A stretch of DNA of 64,000 nt from Micromonospora sp. WMMD1155 (GTDB taxonomy: Bacteria; Actinomycetota; Actinomycetes; Mycobacteriales; Micromonosporaceae). Location: positions 3,022,001 to 3,086,000 of the forward strand of contig NZ_CP120742.1 in assembly GCF_029581275.1 (NCBI RefSeq), in the 5' to 3' direction. This document shows, one piece after another, positions 1 to 10,191 of this stretch (its first letter is position 1; every line of letters begins with the position of its first letter). The position numbers and the translations under genes are program-made. The notes under the pieces were generated by a model, which saw nothing but the letters and a program-made list of their open reading frames with translations, had not been told where the DNA came from and did no database searches.

Positions 1-451
<451 letters not shown>

Positions 452-467
<16 letters not shown>

Positions 468-496
468 CGGCTAAGGAGGAGAAACGCCCGCCACAT
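452..496 (-). CDS. leuL: leuA leader peptide (MWRAFLLLSRRDEA)
   Basis: A 14-codon open frame with three consecutive leucine codons (CTC CTC CTT, 473-481) lies about 140 nt upstream of leuA on the same strand. A GTG two codons upstream (502) is in frame and could be the start of a leaderless message. A promoter-like sequence at 506-533 would place transcription initiation within a few bases of the start codon. Leucine-rich leader peptides ahead of leuA are known in actinobacteria and serve ribosome-mediated attenuation. Coding is inferred from the Leu run, its position and the overlapping hairpin. Confidence 0.7.
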
Positions 497-505
497 GACC
501 ACGTC

Positions 506-533
506 ACCCTACGTGATGGATCGAGGGGTGCAA
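506..533 (-). promoter_or_regulatory. Putative leuA promoter
   Basis: Reading the minus strand, TTGCAC (528-533) and TAGGGT (506-511) are separated by 16 bp, resembling -35 and -10 boxes of a principal sigma factor. The -10 box ends about 9 nt before the leader-peptide ATG, so the mRNA would be nearly leaderless. Confidence 0.5.
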
Positions 534-546
534 AGGCTGGTCCGGA

Positions 547-1818
547 CTATGGGACCGGTGTCATGCTCGGCTTCGGGGCCTGGGCACCCAGCCGTGGCGT
601 CCGTTCGGCCCAGGCCACGGCGGGCATGATCGCCGCTGCGACCAGCACGAAGATCGCTGCCGTCGGTAACCAACCCCAGCCGCCGGTGGTCACGCCGAGC
701 GCGGTCAGTCCGGCCGGAGCGATCAGGTACTGCACCTGTCTGCCGAGCTCGAACGCCCCCACGTACGCGCCGCGCTGGTCTTCCGGCGGAAGGGTGGCGG
801 TGAGCCCCCAGGCGCCCGCCGACTGGATCAGCTCGGCCAGGATCAACAATATCGCGGCGGCCACCAGCACCGCGACCGTGAGCAGGCCCCGGGTGAGCCC
901 GGAGATCGGCAGGACCAGGCAGAACAGGGCGATCAGCAGGCCCCCGCGACGGGAGGCTCGGGCCGCGCCCGCGGCGGTGTCGGCGCCCCGGCTGACGCGT
1001 ACCTGGAGCAACACGATCAGGACCGTGTTGAGAAGCACCAGAGCGGCGATCACGGTCTTCGGGGCGTCGGTGTGGGTGAGGATCCAGAGCGGCATGACCG
1101 TCAGGTAGAGCACCCCGTGCGCGGTGAGCAGCCCGGACAGCAGGGACACCGTCATGAACGGGCGGTCGCGCAGCACGGCGAGCCGGCCCATCGGCTCGGC
1201 CGGCCGGCTCACCTGCGGTAGCCGGGGCAGTCGCCGTACGAACAGGGCCGTCACCAGGATCATCGTCGCGATGAACCAGACCATTGCGTGGTACGCCGCG
1301 ATCGTGTCCACGGCCAACACCAGGCCGCTGATCACCGCGCCCAGCCCGAAACCCACGTTCAACGACGACCGCTGGTACGCCATCGCCGTGACCCGTTCGG
1401 CCGGTGGGAGCGCATTGATCGAGTAGACCTGCCGCGCCACGCCGGTCGACGCGTACACCGCCGCCAGCGCCACCACCACGGCCAGGAAGCCCACGAAACC
1501 GCCCACGAACGGGTACGACGCGAAGAGCGCCGCGTCCAGCACGAGCCCGACGGTCCAGACCCGCTGTGCCCCGTACCGGTCGGTCAGCGCGCCCAGCGGC
1601 ACCGTGCCCAGCAGCGACACTCCCGCCGAGATGGACAGGCCCAGCCCGACCTGGGCGGCGCTGAGCCCGAGCGCCCGGGTGAAGAAGACGGCGCTGCCGG
1701 CGTGGAACAGGCCACTACCGACGGCGTAGACCATGGCCTGCACGGCCAACGCACGGGTCAGGCCGGCCGGCGGTACGACGTTTGCCACAGCGGTACGGAT
1801 GGTGTCTCTGGTCCCCAT
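547..1818 (-). CDS. MFS transporter (12-TM type efflux permease)
   Basis: An integral membrane protein of about 423 residues belonging to the major facilitator superfamily, most likely a proton-driven exporter. Hydrophobic helices alternate along the whole length. The loop GALTDRYGAQRVW matches the conserved G-x-x-x-D-R-x-G-x-R signature between helices 2 and 3. I chose the ATG at 1818; a TTG six codons upstream (1836) is possible, and neither has a clear ribosome-binding site. It is divergent from the ArsR-family gene at 1891, an arrangement typical of a repressor next to the exporter it controls. The substrate is unknown. Fold assignment is confident; export direction is inferred. Confidence 0.85.
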   Translation of the reverse strand: MGTRDTIRTAVANVVPPAGLTRALAVQAMVYAVGSGLFHAGSAVFFTRALGLSAAQVGLGLSISAGVSLLGTVPLGALTDRYGAQRVWTVGLVLDAALFASYPFVGGFVGFLAVVVALAAVYASTGVARQVYSINALPPAERVTAMAYQRSSLNVGFGLGAVISGLVLAVDTIAAYHAMVWFIATMILVTALFVRRLPRLPQVSRPAEPMGRLAVLRDRPFMTVSLLSGLLTAHGVLYLTVMPLWILTHTDAPKTVIAALVLLNTVLIVLLQVRVSRGADTAAGAARASRRGGLLIALFCLVLPISGLTRGLLTVAVLVAAAILLILAELIQSAGAWGLTATLPPEDQRGAYVGAFELGRQVQYLIAPAGLTALGVTTGGWGWLPTAAIFVLVAAAIMPAVAWAERTPRLGAQAPKPSMTPVP

Positions 1819-1890
1819 GGGCGGTGAGTGAACCAAGCCCCGTGACGGGCGGTCGAGTCTTTTAGGCTCAACCGAATCCTGCTACCGGGG

Positions 1891-2883
1891 GTGCGTGTGT
1901 CCGAGTTGCGCTTCAGCCTGGCCGACGTGGCGGGCGTGCGGCTCGCCGTGTCGCCGGTCAACGAGACGGTCATGAGCATGTGGGCGCTGGCCAGCCCGGT
2001 CTACCACGCGGTGCACCTGCCCTGGATCGACCGTGCCCGGGTGACGTTGCGTCGTCCTGAGGTGGCCGCCCGGGTCCGACCGCTTGTGGAACTGGCCCGG
2101 CCGTATTGCTGGCTGCCCGACTTCCTCACCCCGGCGGCCCGACCGAACGTGGAGATGGCGGAGCAGCTCGACCAGATCGCGGCTACGCCGCCGGACGTGG
2201 TGGTCCAGGATCTGCTGGCGACCACCCCGCGCCGGCCGTTGAGTCCGTTCGGGCAGGCGCTGCTCGCCGACCCGCGTGGGCTGCTGCCGCAGCTCGTCGA
2301 CGCGGTGCGGGTCTGGTACGACGAGGCGATCGCCCCGGACTGGCCACGGATCCGGGCGCTTCTCGACGCCGACGTGGCGTACCGGGCCGCCCAACTAGCC
2401 GAGAACGGTGCCGGTCGGTTCTTCGAGCAGCTCCACCCGAGCCTGCGCTGGCACGGCGACCGGGTGATCAGCGACGACCCGTTCGAGCGGGACTTCGACC
2501 TCCGGGACCGTGGGTTGGCGCTGAACCCGACGGTGTTCAGCGAACGGCGGGTGCTGTGGAACCTGCTGGAGGACTCGCTGCCGGCCGGCGCGTACCCGGT
2601 CCGGGCCCTCGGGACGCTCTGGGAGGCGACCGCGCCGCCGCCGGGCGACCCGCTGGCGCGGGTGATCGGCCCCGGTCGGGCCGTGTTGCTGTACCGGCTC
2701 GACACGGCGGCCACCACCACCGATCTGGCCCGACTCACCGGAATGTCCGCCGGGAACGTCTCCCAGCACCTGGCCGCGCTGCACGCCGCTGGCCTGGTCA
2801 ACCGGACCCGGCAGGGTCGGCACGTCCTCTACCGCAACACCGACGCCGCGAGGATCCTGCTCCGGGCCAGCCAGGGTGGGTGA
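1891..2883 (+). CDS. DUF5937/ArsR-family winged-helix transcriptional regulator
   Basis: A 330-residue regulator. The first 230 or so residues form the alpha-helical domain found in actinobacterial DUF5937 regulators. The C-terminal 70 residues are an ArsR winged helix: LLYRLDTAATTTDLARL, then the recognition helix MSAGNVSQHLAALHAAGL and the wing TRQGRHVLYRNT. No CxC metal-binding motif is visible, so it is probably not a metal sensor. GTG 1891 is the start used; GTG 1897 is an alternative. The 72-bp gap to the divergent MFS gene must hold both promoters, so self- and exporter control is likely. Its stop abuts that of the convergent nitroreductase. Confidence 0.8.
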   Translation: MRVSELRFSLADVAGVRLAVSPVNETVMSMWALASPVYHAVHLPWIDRARVTLRRPEVAARVRPLVELARPYCWLPDFLTPAARPNVEMAEQLDQIAATPPDVVVQDLLATTPRRPLSPFGQALLADPRGLLPQLVDAVRVWYDEAIAPDWPRIRALLDADVAYRAAQLAENGAGRFFEQLHPSLRWHGDRVISDDPFERDFDLRDRGLALNPTVFSERRVLWNLLEDSLPAGAYPVRALGTLWEATAPPPGDPLARVIGPGRAVLLYRLDTAATTTDLARLTGMSAGNVSQHLAALHAAGLVNRTRQGRHVLYRNTDAARILLRASQGG

Positions 2884-3414
2884 TCAGGCGAGGAGGAGGT
2901 CGGCGAGCGGGCGACGGCGGCGCAGGCCGATCTCCCGGGCGCGCAGGTCGGCCGGGAGGGCGAACGGGTCCCCGAGCCGGCCGACGGCGGCGACCACCAG
3001 CGGGCGGACGCCGCCGGGCAGATCGAGTTCGGTGACGAGGCCGGCCTGGTCGAAGCGGGTGAGCTGGCGCACGTGCAGGCCGAGCGCTGTGGCCTGCAAC
3101 GTCAGGTGGGCCATCGCCTGACCCAGGTCGTACGCGGCCCGCTCGGCGTCGTCGCCGGTGTGTGCGCCGACCACCAGTGTCGCGGCGTGCCGGGCCCAGC
3201 ACTGGTCGTCGCCCGGCAGGCTGATCATGATCCGCTTCCAGTTCTCGTCGTCCCGGTGGCCGAGGGCGAACCGCCAGGGCTGCCCGTTGTCCGCCGACGG
3301 CGCCCAGCGCGCGGCCTCGAGCAGCGAGGTCGCCTCGTCCGGGGTCAGTTCCGCGCTCGGGTCGAAGGCCCGTGGGCTCCAGCGGAAGGCGAGCAGCGGA
3401 GTCAGGTCAGCCAT
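2884..3414 (-). CDS. Nitroreductase-family FMN oxidoreductase
   Basis: A 176-residue protein of the nitroreductase (NfsB/FRP-like) superfamily, FMN-dependent homodimers that reduce nitro compounds, quinones or flavins with NAD(P)H. Features include the N-terminal RWSPRAFDP segment (family R-S-x-R-x-F/Y motif, flavin phosphate contact), SLLEAARWAPSADNGQPWRF, and GQAMAHLTLQATALGLHVR, the conserved helix near the flavin. The C-terminal region holds RPLVVAAVGRLGDP. ATG 3414 has AGGA about 10 nt upstream; an upstream in-frame TTG is less likely. An inverted repeat lies at 3440-3465. The physiological substrate cannot be read from sequence. Confidence 0.85.
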   Translation of the reverse strand: MADLTPLLAFRWSPRAFDPSAELTPDEATSLLEAARWAPSADNGQPWRFALGHRDDENWKRIMISLPGDDQCWARHAATLVVGAHTGDDAERAAYDLGQAMAHLTLQATALGLHVRQLTRFDQAGLVTELDLPGGVRPLVVAAVGRLGDPFALPADLRAREIGLRRRRPLADLLLA

Positions 3415-3439
3415 GATGGTAATCGTCCTGTATGGGTGA

Positions 3440-3465
3440 TTCGCCAATCAGCTCGGGTTGGCGAA
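3440..3465 (-). promoter_or_regulatory. Inverted repeat upstream of the nitroreductase (candidate operator)
   Basis: TTCGCCAA (3440-3447) and TTGGCGAA (3458-3465) form a perfect 8-bp dyad with a 10-bp centre, 26-51 bp upstream of the nitroreductase start codon. The spacing places the two half-sites about 1.7 helical turns apart. No regulator is encoded immediately alongside except the DUF5937/ArsR protein. The operator role is inferred. Confidence 0.45.
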
Positions 3466-3498
3466 ATGTGGGCAAACGCACCCGTAACGGTATGAAGA

Positions 3499-4302
3499 TC
3501 AGGGCGTTCCCGCGCTCGGGCTCTCCGACGGGTCAGGGCTCGACGGATCAGGGGTCGGCGGCGCCGCCGTGTCCAGCGGCTCCCGGTCGACCACCACCGG
3601 GCCGGCCAACTGCACGGTGGCCGGCGCCGGGCCGGGCGGAGTGGCCAACCGCAGCGTTCCGGCCCCGGTCCGGACGCCGGTCGGCGTGCCGTCCTGGTCG
3701 TAGCAGTAGATGCCCACGTCCAGCGGGGCGTTGAGCGACGCCGAGGTGGAGTCCACCGAGTAGCAGGTGCCGGTCAGACCCTCCGGAGCGTTGGCCGGGG
3801 CCACCGCCAACGGCGCACGTCGGTCGGTGAGCACGTCCAACCAGTCGGTGAGCGGATGCTGGACGCGGGGATCCGACCGGCGCGGGACGGTGTCGTCCCG
3901 CTCGCCGAGGCGTACGCAGGTCGACGGCTCCGGCCGGCCGGCCGACGGCAGAGCGCACTGGAACAGCCCGTCGGTCGTGGCGGCCATCGAGACGTCGGCG
4001 GTGCCACCCCACGCGCCCCCCGGCACGTCGACCCGCCAACTGCCGTCGTTCGCGCTGGTGAACGTGATCGTGCGGTCCGCCTGGCCCGCCCGGCTGTACA
4101 CGTACTGCGCCACCATGTGGCGGTCCTGGGCGGCGGCGGCCAGGGCGGCCAACTCGTCCCGTGCGGCATCGACCTGGACCGGCCCCGGGTCGCTGGGCGT
4201 CGGGGTCGGCGGTTGCGCACTGGTGCAGGCGAGCAGGAACGCCGGCAGGGTGATCACGAGCGGCCCGAGCACACGGCCGGCCGAGTGGATGAGGACGGGC
4301 AC
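3499..4302 (-). CDS. Secreted lipoprotein, unknown function
   Basis: A protein of about 267 residues starting at GTG 4302. Its hydrophobic signal peptide ends in the lipobox LLAC followed by TSAQ, so it should be lipidated on the Cys and anchored outside the membrane. A Pro/Thr-rich linker ([10 protein letters not shown]) follows, then a mixed domain with several Cys residues (FQCALP, STCVR, GTCYSV, GIYCYD) and a Pro/Ser-rich C-terminus. The overall layout resembles actinobacterial lipoproteins that bind a periplasmic partner or ligand, but I do not recognise the family. The coding frame extends upstream of 4302; the start is placed by the signal peptide. Confidence 0.7.
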   Translation of the reverse strand: MPVLIHSAGRVLGPLVITLPAFLLACTSAQPPTPTPSDPGPVQVDAARDELAALAAAAQDRHMVAQYVYSRAGQADRTITFTSANDGSWRVDVPGGAWGGTADVSMAATTDGLFQCALPSAGRPEPSTCVRLGERDDTVPRRSDPRVQHPLTDWLDVLTDRRAPLAVAPANAPEGLTGTCYSVDSTSASLNAPLDVGIYCYDQDGTPTGVRTGAGTLRLATPPGPAPATVQLAGPVVVDREPLDTAAPPTPDPSSPDPSESPSAGTP

Positions 4303-4562
4303 CGGCCCATTCTGGTGGCTGCGAGGGGCCGGTGGGTGTCGGCCGGTACCAGGCTCGCTCCGGCGTGTCGGACGCGCTCGTGTCCGCGTACCCCATCGGA
4401 CCTGGTCGGAGCGGCCCGGCGGCACCCGTGCGGGCCGGATGGTGGGATCACCTGACCCGCCGTCGTTACCCGCCGGATACCCTCAAGGGGTCTGACACGC
4501 GCCGCCGGCCCCGGTTCCGGCGGCGTCGGCACGCTCAGGGTCGCTGGGAGGGAGTGCACGTC

Positions 4563-5828
<1,266 letters not shown>

Positions 5829-5833
5829 CGCCG

Positions 5834-6895
5834 ATGACGGCGCTGCCCACCCTCGCCGTGGTCGGAGCGACAGGTGCCGTCGGCACCGTCATGTGTGAGC
5901 TGCTCACCGGACGACGCAACGTCTGGGGTGAGATCCGGCTGCTCGCCTCCGAGCGTTCGGTCGGGCGTCGGGTGCGCTGCCGAGGCGAGGAGATGGTCGT
6001 CCAGGCGTTGACCCCCGAGGCGTTCGACGGGGTCGACGTGGCGATGTTCGACGTGCCCGACGAGGTGTCGGCCGAGTGGGCGCCGATCGCCGTCGAGCGG
6101 GGCGCGATCGCTGTCGACAACTCCGGCGCGTTCCGGATGGACCGCGACGTCCCGCTGGTCGTTCCGGAGATCAACCCCGAGCAGGTCCGCAACCGGCCCC
6201 GGGGCATCATCGCCAACGCCAACTGCACCACCCTCGCGATGATCATCGCGGTCGCGCCGCTGCACCGCGAGTACGGCCTGCGGGAGCTGGTGCTCGCCTC
6301 CTACCAGGCGGTCTCCGGCGCCGGGCAGGCCGGCGTCGAGATCCTGCACGACCAGCTCACCAAGGTCGCCGGCGATCGGGCGCTCGGCTCCCGCACCGGT
6401 GACGTCCGGCAGGCGGTCGGCGACGACCTGGGCCCGTTCCCGGCGCCGCTGGCGCTCAACGTGGTGCCCTGGGCCGGTTCCCCGGCAGACGGTGGCTGGT
6501 CGTCCGAGGAAATGAAGATCCGCAACGAGTCGCGGAAGATCCTCGGCCTGCCCGACCTCAAGGTGTCCGCCACCTGCGTACGGGTGCCGGTGGTCACCGC
6601 GCACTCGGTGGCCGTGCACGCGGTCTTCGCCAGCGAGGTGGACGCCGAGGGTGCCCGCGAGGCGCTGCGCAACGCGCCCGGCGTCATCCTGGTCGACGAT
6701 CCCGCCGCCGGAGAGTTCCCGATGCCGATCGACGCGGTCGGCACCGACCCGTCCTGGGTCGGCCGGATCCGCCGCGCCCTGGACGACCCCCGCGCCCTCG
6801 ACTTCTTCGTCACCGGCGACAACCTCCGCAAGGGTGCGGCCCTCAACACGGCCCAGATCGCCGAACTCCTCGCCAAGGAGTTGATGGCCGCCTAG
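5834..6895 (+). CDS. asd: Aspartate-semialdehyde dehydrogenase
   Basis: A 353-residue NADPH-dependent enzyme reducing aspartyl phosphate to aspartate semialdehyde, the step after Ask. The nucleotide-binding loop GATGAVG is at residues 11-17. [18 protein letters not shown] is conserved. The catalytic Cys131 lies in NANCTTLA, and [12 protein letters not shown] follows. The acid-base His is within [11 protein letters not shown], in the position of the family RVPVxxxHS motif. ATG 5834 starts 5 nt after the ask stop, so the genes are translationally linked. Its stop overlaps by 2 nt that of the convergent GGDEF gene. All expected active-site elements are present. Confidence 0.96.
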   Translation: MTALPTLAVVGATGAVGTVMCELLTGRRNVWGEIRLLASERSVGRRVRCRGEEMVVQALTPEAFDGVDVAMFDVPDEVSAEWAPIAVERGAIAVDNSGAFRMDRDVPLVVPEINPEQVRNRPRGIIANANCTTLAMIIAVAPLHREYGLRELVLASYQAVSGAGQAGVEILHDQLTKVAGDRALGSRTGDVRQAVGDDLGPFPAPLALNVVPWAGSPADGGWSSEEMKIRNESRKILGLPDLKVSATCVRVPVVTAHSVAVHAVFASEVDAEGAREALRNAPGVILVDDPAAGEFPMPIDAVGTDPSWVGRIRRALDDPRALDFFVTGDNLRKGAALNTAQIAELLAKELMAA

Positions 6896-8367
6896 GCCGC
6901 GGCCAGGCGTACGCCGTCTCGGCCTTGGCGCTTCACCGCGTAGAGGGCCTGGTCCGCCCTCCGCAGGGTGCGGTCGGGGGTTTCGCCGGGGCGGGGCAGC
7001 GCGACGCCCACACTGATCGTGCGACCGATGCGGCGGGCCGCCTCGGTCAACCGCTCGGCGATCCGGACCGCCTCCTCGGGGCGGCTCACCTCGATCACCG
7101 CGACGAACTCGTCCCCGCCGATCCGGTACAGCTCGTCGCCGTGGCGCAGCGCCTCCTCCAGCGCCCGGGCCAACCCGACCAGCACCTGGTCGCCGGCCTG
7201 GTGGCCGTACGTGTCGTTGACGGTCTTGAAGCCGTCCACGTCGATCGCCAGCAGGGCCGTACGCCCCGGGGTGGCCGTCGCGATCCGCTGCCCGAACGGA
7301 CCGGTGTGCCGCAACCCGGTCAGCGGGTCGGAGCTGGCCTGTTCCCGCAGTCGGGCCAGCGTGCGCAGCCGGTCCAGGCTCGTCCACGCCTGCCCGGCGA
7401 GCAACTCCATCAGGCTGACCGTGGTCGGGTCCGGGCGCAGCGCGCGTTCGTCGGCGACCAGCAGCACCCCGCCGACCTCGGGTGGCCCCACCGGAACGGC
7501 CACCAGCGTGCGTACCCCGGCCCGGGTCAGCGGTCGATAGTCCTCGGTCGGGGGATGCCCCGCCTCGCCCAGCGTGTAGCCGGCTCCGTACCGGTGTGCC
7601 CGGTCGACCATCCGGGCCAGCGCGGCCGGACCCGACTCGGTCAACTCGGCCCGAATCCTGATCTCCAGGTCGCTCGGTGTCGAAGGCGGCGGGCCGAGCT
7701 GCCCCGCCATCAACAGCACCGCGGTGGAGAGAGCGGAGACCTCACGGGCGGCGCACGCGGCCACGCCCAGCACCTCCGCCTCGGTGGGTGCGGAGGAGAG
7801 GGCAGCCGCATGCCGGAGAAGCTTCTCGCTGCGGCTCTCCTCCGGCGGACCCCCCAGGGCGGTGATCCGCTCGCCGAGCCGGTCGGCCACCTGCTGTGCG
7901 GTCTCCCGCCACGGCTCCAGGTCGACCGGCTCACTCCACTGCAGGTCGAGGACGCCGATCGCCCGACCCGCCGGGTCCAGCACCGGTACGCACAGCTCGG
8001 CTGTCACGTCCGGGCGTACCGGAAGGTAGTCCGGATCGACGGTGACGTCCGGGACGGTGGCGGGGGTGCCGGTGTCGTACACCCGGCCGACGATGCCGGT
8101 GTGCGCCGGCACGGTGGCGAAGACCTGCCAGGCCCCGGTCGCGGCGACGCAGCGCAGGCGGTCGTGGGCCGCGAGCAGCACGGAGATGGTCGCCGGGGTG
8201 TGGCGGGACAGCGCGGTGACCGTCCACCGACAGGCCTCCGGCGTGCTCGACGCCATCGGCAGGCGGACGGTGACGTCACGGATGACTCGCTGATGATCCA
8301 CTCGCACGTCGTTCCAGGTAGGGGAGGAGCCCGGTCGGCGCCGGGCCGTGCGATAAAGCGTACTCAC
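6892..8367 (-). CDS. GAF-GGDEF diguanylate cyclase
   Basis: A soluble protein of about 491 residues predicted to make cyclic di-GMP. A GAF domain occupies roughly residues 45-170 ([40 protein letters not shown]). A second GAF-like segment follows, then a GGDEF domain from about residue 328 ([31 protein letters not shown]). The active-site GGDEF is intact near residue 417. The inhibitory I-site RHGD stands exactly five residues before it, so product feedback is expected. No transmembrane segment or EAL domain is present. GTG 8367 is the chosen start; a later GTG/ATG inside the N-terminus is possible. A perfect palindrome lies 8 bp upstream. Confidence 0.88.
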   Translation of the reverse strand: MSTLYRTARRRPGSSPTWNDVRVDHQRVIRDVTVRLPMASSTPEACRWTVTALSRHTPATISVLLAAHDRLRCVAATGAWQVFATVPAHTGIVGRVYDTGTPATVPDVTVDPDYLPVRPDVTAELCVPVLDPAGRAIGVLDLQWSEPVDLEPWRETAQQVADRLGERITALGGPPEESRSEKLLRHAAALSSAPTEAEVLGVAACAAREVSALSTAVLLMAGQLGPPPSTPSDLEIRIRAELTESGPAALARMVDRAHRYGAGYTLGEAGHPPTEDYRPLTRAGVRTLVAVPVGPPEVGGVLLVADERALRPDPTTVSLMELLAGQAWTSLDRLRTLARLREQASSDPLTGLRHTGPFGQRIATATPGRTALLAIDVDGFKTVNDTYGHQAGDQVLVGLARALEEALRHGDELYRIGGDEFVAVIEVSRPEEAVRIAERLTEAARRIGRTISVGVALPRPGETPDRTLRRADQALYAVKRQGRDGVRLAAA

Positions 8368-8374
8368 GACTGTG

Positions 8375-8392
8375 CGAAACCGGCCGGTTTCG
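8375..8392 (-). promoter_or_regulatory. 18-bp perfect palindrome upstream of the diguanylate cyclase gene
   Basis: CGAAACCGGCCGGTTTCG is a perfect palindrome flanked by TGTG on one side and CACA, two bases further out, on the other. It lies just upstream of the assigned GTG start at 8367. Such a site suits a dimeric repressor or activator, or it may form a hairpin at the mRNA 5' end. If the true start is further upstream it would be inside the gene; the dyad is seen directly, its role is inferred. Confidence 0.4.
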
Positions 8393-8414
8393 TACACACG
8401 TGCTATCCACAGGC

Positions 8415-8491
8415 TGTGGACGCAGCCTGTGGACGCAGCCAGTGGGCGGCGGGCAGTGGGCGACGGGCAGTGGGCAGCGGGCAGCGGGCAC
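8415..8491. repeat. Short tandem repeats between divergent genes
   Basis: Two exact copies of TGTGGACGCAGCC (8415-8440) are followed by degenerate 7-bp GGGCAGT/GGGCGAC units up to about 8491. CTATCCACA at 8403-8411 precedes them and, with the first repeat, forms CCACAG/CTGTGG. The motifs resemble DnaA boxes loosely but deviate at conserved positions. The interval separates the divergent GGDEF and metallophosphoesterase genes. Confidence 0.6.
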
Positions 8492-8545
8492 CGCGAACCA
8501 GCGCCCGGCGATAGCGTGAGAACCCCGGCGGCGAGGAGACGATTC

Positions 8546-9325
8546 ATGATCATCGCTCAGCTCAGTGACCCGCACCTGACCACCGGCCTGCTCGCCGCCG
8601 CACCGGCCGCGGGGCTGCACCGTGCGCTCGGCCGGGTGCTCGCGCTGCGTCCCCGCCCGGACTGCGTGGTGATCACCGGTGACCTGGTCGACAACGGGCG
8701 ACCCGACGAGTACGCGGCGCTGCGCGAGCTGATCCGCCGGTTCCCGTTGCCGGTGCACCTGGTCCCCGGCAACCACGACGACCGGGAGTCGCTGCTCGAC
8801 GCGTTCGGGGGCACACCCTGGCTCGGAGGCGGCTTCTCCGCCTACTACCACGTCGACCACGAGGCGGCGTCGATCGTGGTGCTCGACTCGCTCGTCCCCG
8901 GCAGCAGCAGCGGCCAGCTCGGTGAGGAGCAGCTCGGCTGGCTCGACGGGGTGCTGGCCGGGCGGCCCGAGGTGCCCGCGGTGATCTTCCTGCACCATCC
9001 GCCGGTAGCGGTCGGCATCCCCGCCGCCGACATCCTCCGGCTCGCCGACGGTGACGCGCTCGCCGAGGTGGTCGGCCGGCACCGGCACGTCGTCCGGGTC
9101 GCCGCCGGCCACCTGCACCGCCCCGTCACCACGGCGTACGCGGGCACGGTGCTCACCGTGGCACCGAGCACCTGGAAGCAGTCCACGCTCACCATGAGCC
9201 CCGACGAGCAGATCGGTTGGGTCGACGAACCGACAGCCTTCCTGCTGCACATCGTGCAGGCGGGCGGCTGCGTGACGCACACCGTGCAGGTGAGCCACTC
9301 CACCGGCCAGACCTGCGGCTTCTGA
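8546..9325 (+). CDS. Calcineurin-like metallophosphoesterase (CpdA/GpdQ type)
   Basis: A 259-residue class III phosphodiesterase. All five metal-binding blocks are visible: SDPHL near the N-terminus, TGDLVDNG, PGNHDD, FLHHPP and AAGHLHR. This set and spacing match the CpdA/GpdQ group, which hydrolyses cyclic nucleotides or glycerophosphodiesters with a binuclear metal centre. There is no signal peptide, so it is cytoplasmic. ATG 8546 has GAGGAG 8 nt upstream. The next gene begins 8 nt downstream. It stands divergent from a diguanylate cyclase, but nothing shows it acts on cyclic di-GMP. The substrate is unproven. Confidence 0.88.
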   Translation: MIIAQLSDPHLTTGLLAAAPAAGLHRALGRVLALRPRPDCVVITGDLVDNGRPDEYAALRELIRRFPLPVHLVPGNHDDRESLLDAFGGTPWLGGGFSAYYHVDHEAASIVVLDSLVPGSSSGQLGEEQLGWLDGVLAGRPEVPAVIFLHHPPVAVGIPAADILRLADGDALAEVVGRHRHVVRVAAGHLHRPVTTAYAGTVLTVAPSTWKQSTLTMSPDEQIGWVDEPTAFLLHIVQAGGCVTHTVQVSHSTGQTCGF

Positions 9326-9333
9326 GAGCACCC

Positions 9334-9987
9334 GTGGTGCGGGTCTGGTACGTCGCGTACGGCTCGAACATGCACGCCGCCCGCTTGGGCTGGTACATCG
9401 GTGGTGGCTGCCCGCCCGGCGGAATGCGGACGTACCCGGGGTGCCGAGACCCACGCCCGCCGAGCCGGTCGGTGCCGGTCTCGCTGCCCGGCGGCATCTA
9501 CTTCGCCGGCGAGTCCCGCGCCTGGACCGGAGGGATGGCCTTCTACGACCCGCACCTGCCGGGCGAGGCCGCCGCCCGCGCCTACCTGGTGACAGTGGAG
9601 CAGTTCACCGACATCGCGGCGCAGGAGATGTACCGCCCAGCGGGCGAACCCGCCGCCCTGACCCCGGCCACCGGCGCGGCTGTCGAGGCCGCCATCGCCG
9701 GCGGGCGGGCCACGCTCGGCCCCGGACGGTACGAGACGCTGGTCTGCCCGGGCAGCCACGGCGGCGTCCCGATGCTCACCTTCACCGCACCCGAGGGGGC
9801 ATCCGGTGTGAAGTGGCGGCCACCCGCGCCGACCTACCTCGGCATGATCGCCCGCGGCCTGCGCGAATCACACGGCTGGCCGGTCGAACGAATCGCCGAC
9901 TATCTGGCAGGCCGCCCAGGGGTGGCGCACGCCTGGTCACCGGATGCCGTCGCCACCCTGGTCAGCGAGGTGCTGGCCGACCCCTGA
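9334..9987 (+). CDS. Gamma-glutamylcyclotransferase-fold protein
   Basis: A protein of about 217 residues starting at GTG 9334 or 9337. The N-terminus VWYVAYGSNMHAARL contains the YGSN signature of the gamma-glutamylcyclotransferase (AIG2-like) fold, where the loop binds the gamma-glutamyl moiety. FAGESRAWTGGMAFYDP and a C-terminal segment PTYLGMIARGLRESHGWP follow, as in a subgroup often annotated as histone deacetylase-like. An equivalent of the catalytic Glu of GGCT is not obvious to me. It starts 8 nt after the metallophosphoesterase, so the two probably form an operon. The reaction is uncertain. Confidence 0.7.
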   Translation: MVRVWYVAYGSNMHAARLGWYIGGGCPPGGMRTYPGCRDPRPPSRSVPVSLPGGIYFAGESRAWTGGMAFYDPHLPGEAAARAYLVTVEQFTDIAAQEMYRPAGEPAALTPATGAAVEAAIAGGRATLGPGRYETLVCPGSHGGVPMLTFTAPEGASGVKWRPPAPTYLGMIARGLRESHGWPVERIADYLAGRPGVAHAWSPDAVATLVSEVLADP

Positions 9988-9998
9988 CCGCCGCCGTC

Positions 9999-10190
9999 GC
10001 GCCGGTCCGGCGGTGGCCCGCTTCGTCGCGTCGGTCCTGCGGTGGCCGCTCCCTCGCGCCGGTCCGGCGGTGGCCTGCTTCCTCGCGTCGACTGGGCAGG
10101 TGGCCCGTTCCCTCGCGTCGGCTCGGCAGGTGGCCCGCTTCCTCGCGTCAGCCTCGGCGGTGGCTGTTCCTTCGCGGTGGTCGGGCGGCC
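9999..10190. repeat. Degenerate ~30-bp tandem repeat array
   Basis: About six and a half imperfect units of 28-30 bp each begin GCG(T/C)CGG and contain GG(C/A)GGTGGCC(C/T)G followed by CTTCCTC. They fill the whole gap between the cyclotransferase-fold gene and the convergent alpha/beta hydrolase. Units vary by several bases. No convincing gene is visible inside. Confidence 0.75.
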
Positions 10191-10191
10191 G

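Noticed and set aside
8403..8440. Replication origin or DnaA-box cluster
   Set aside because: Motifs deviate from the actinobacterial TTGTCCACA box and there are too few; no dnaA, dnaN or AT-rich region is nearby.
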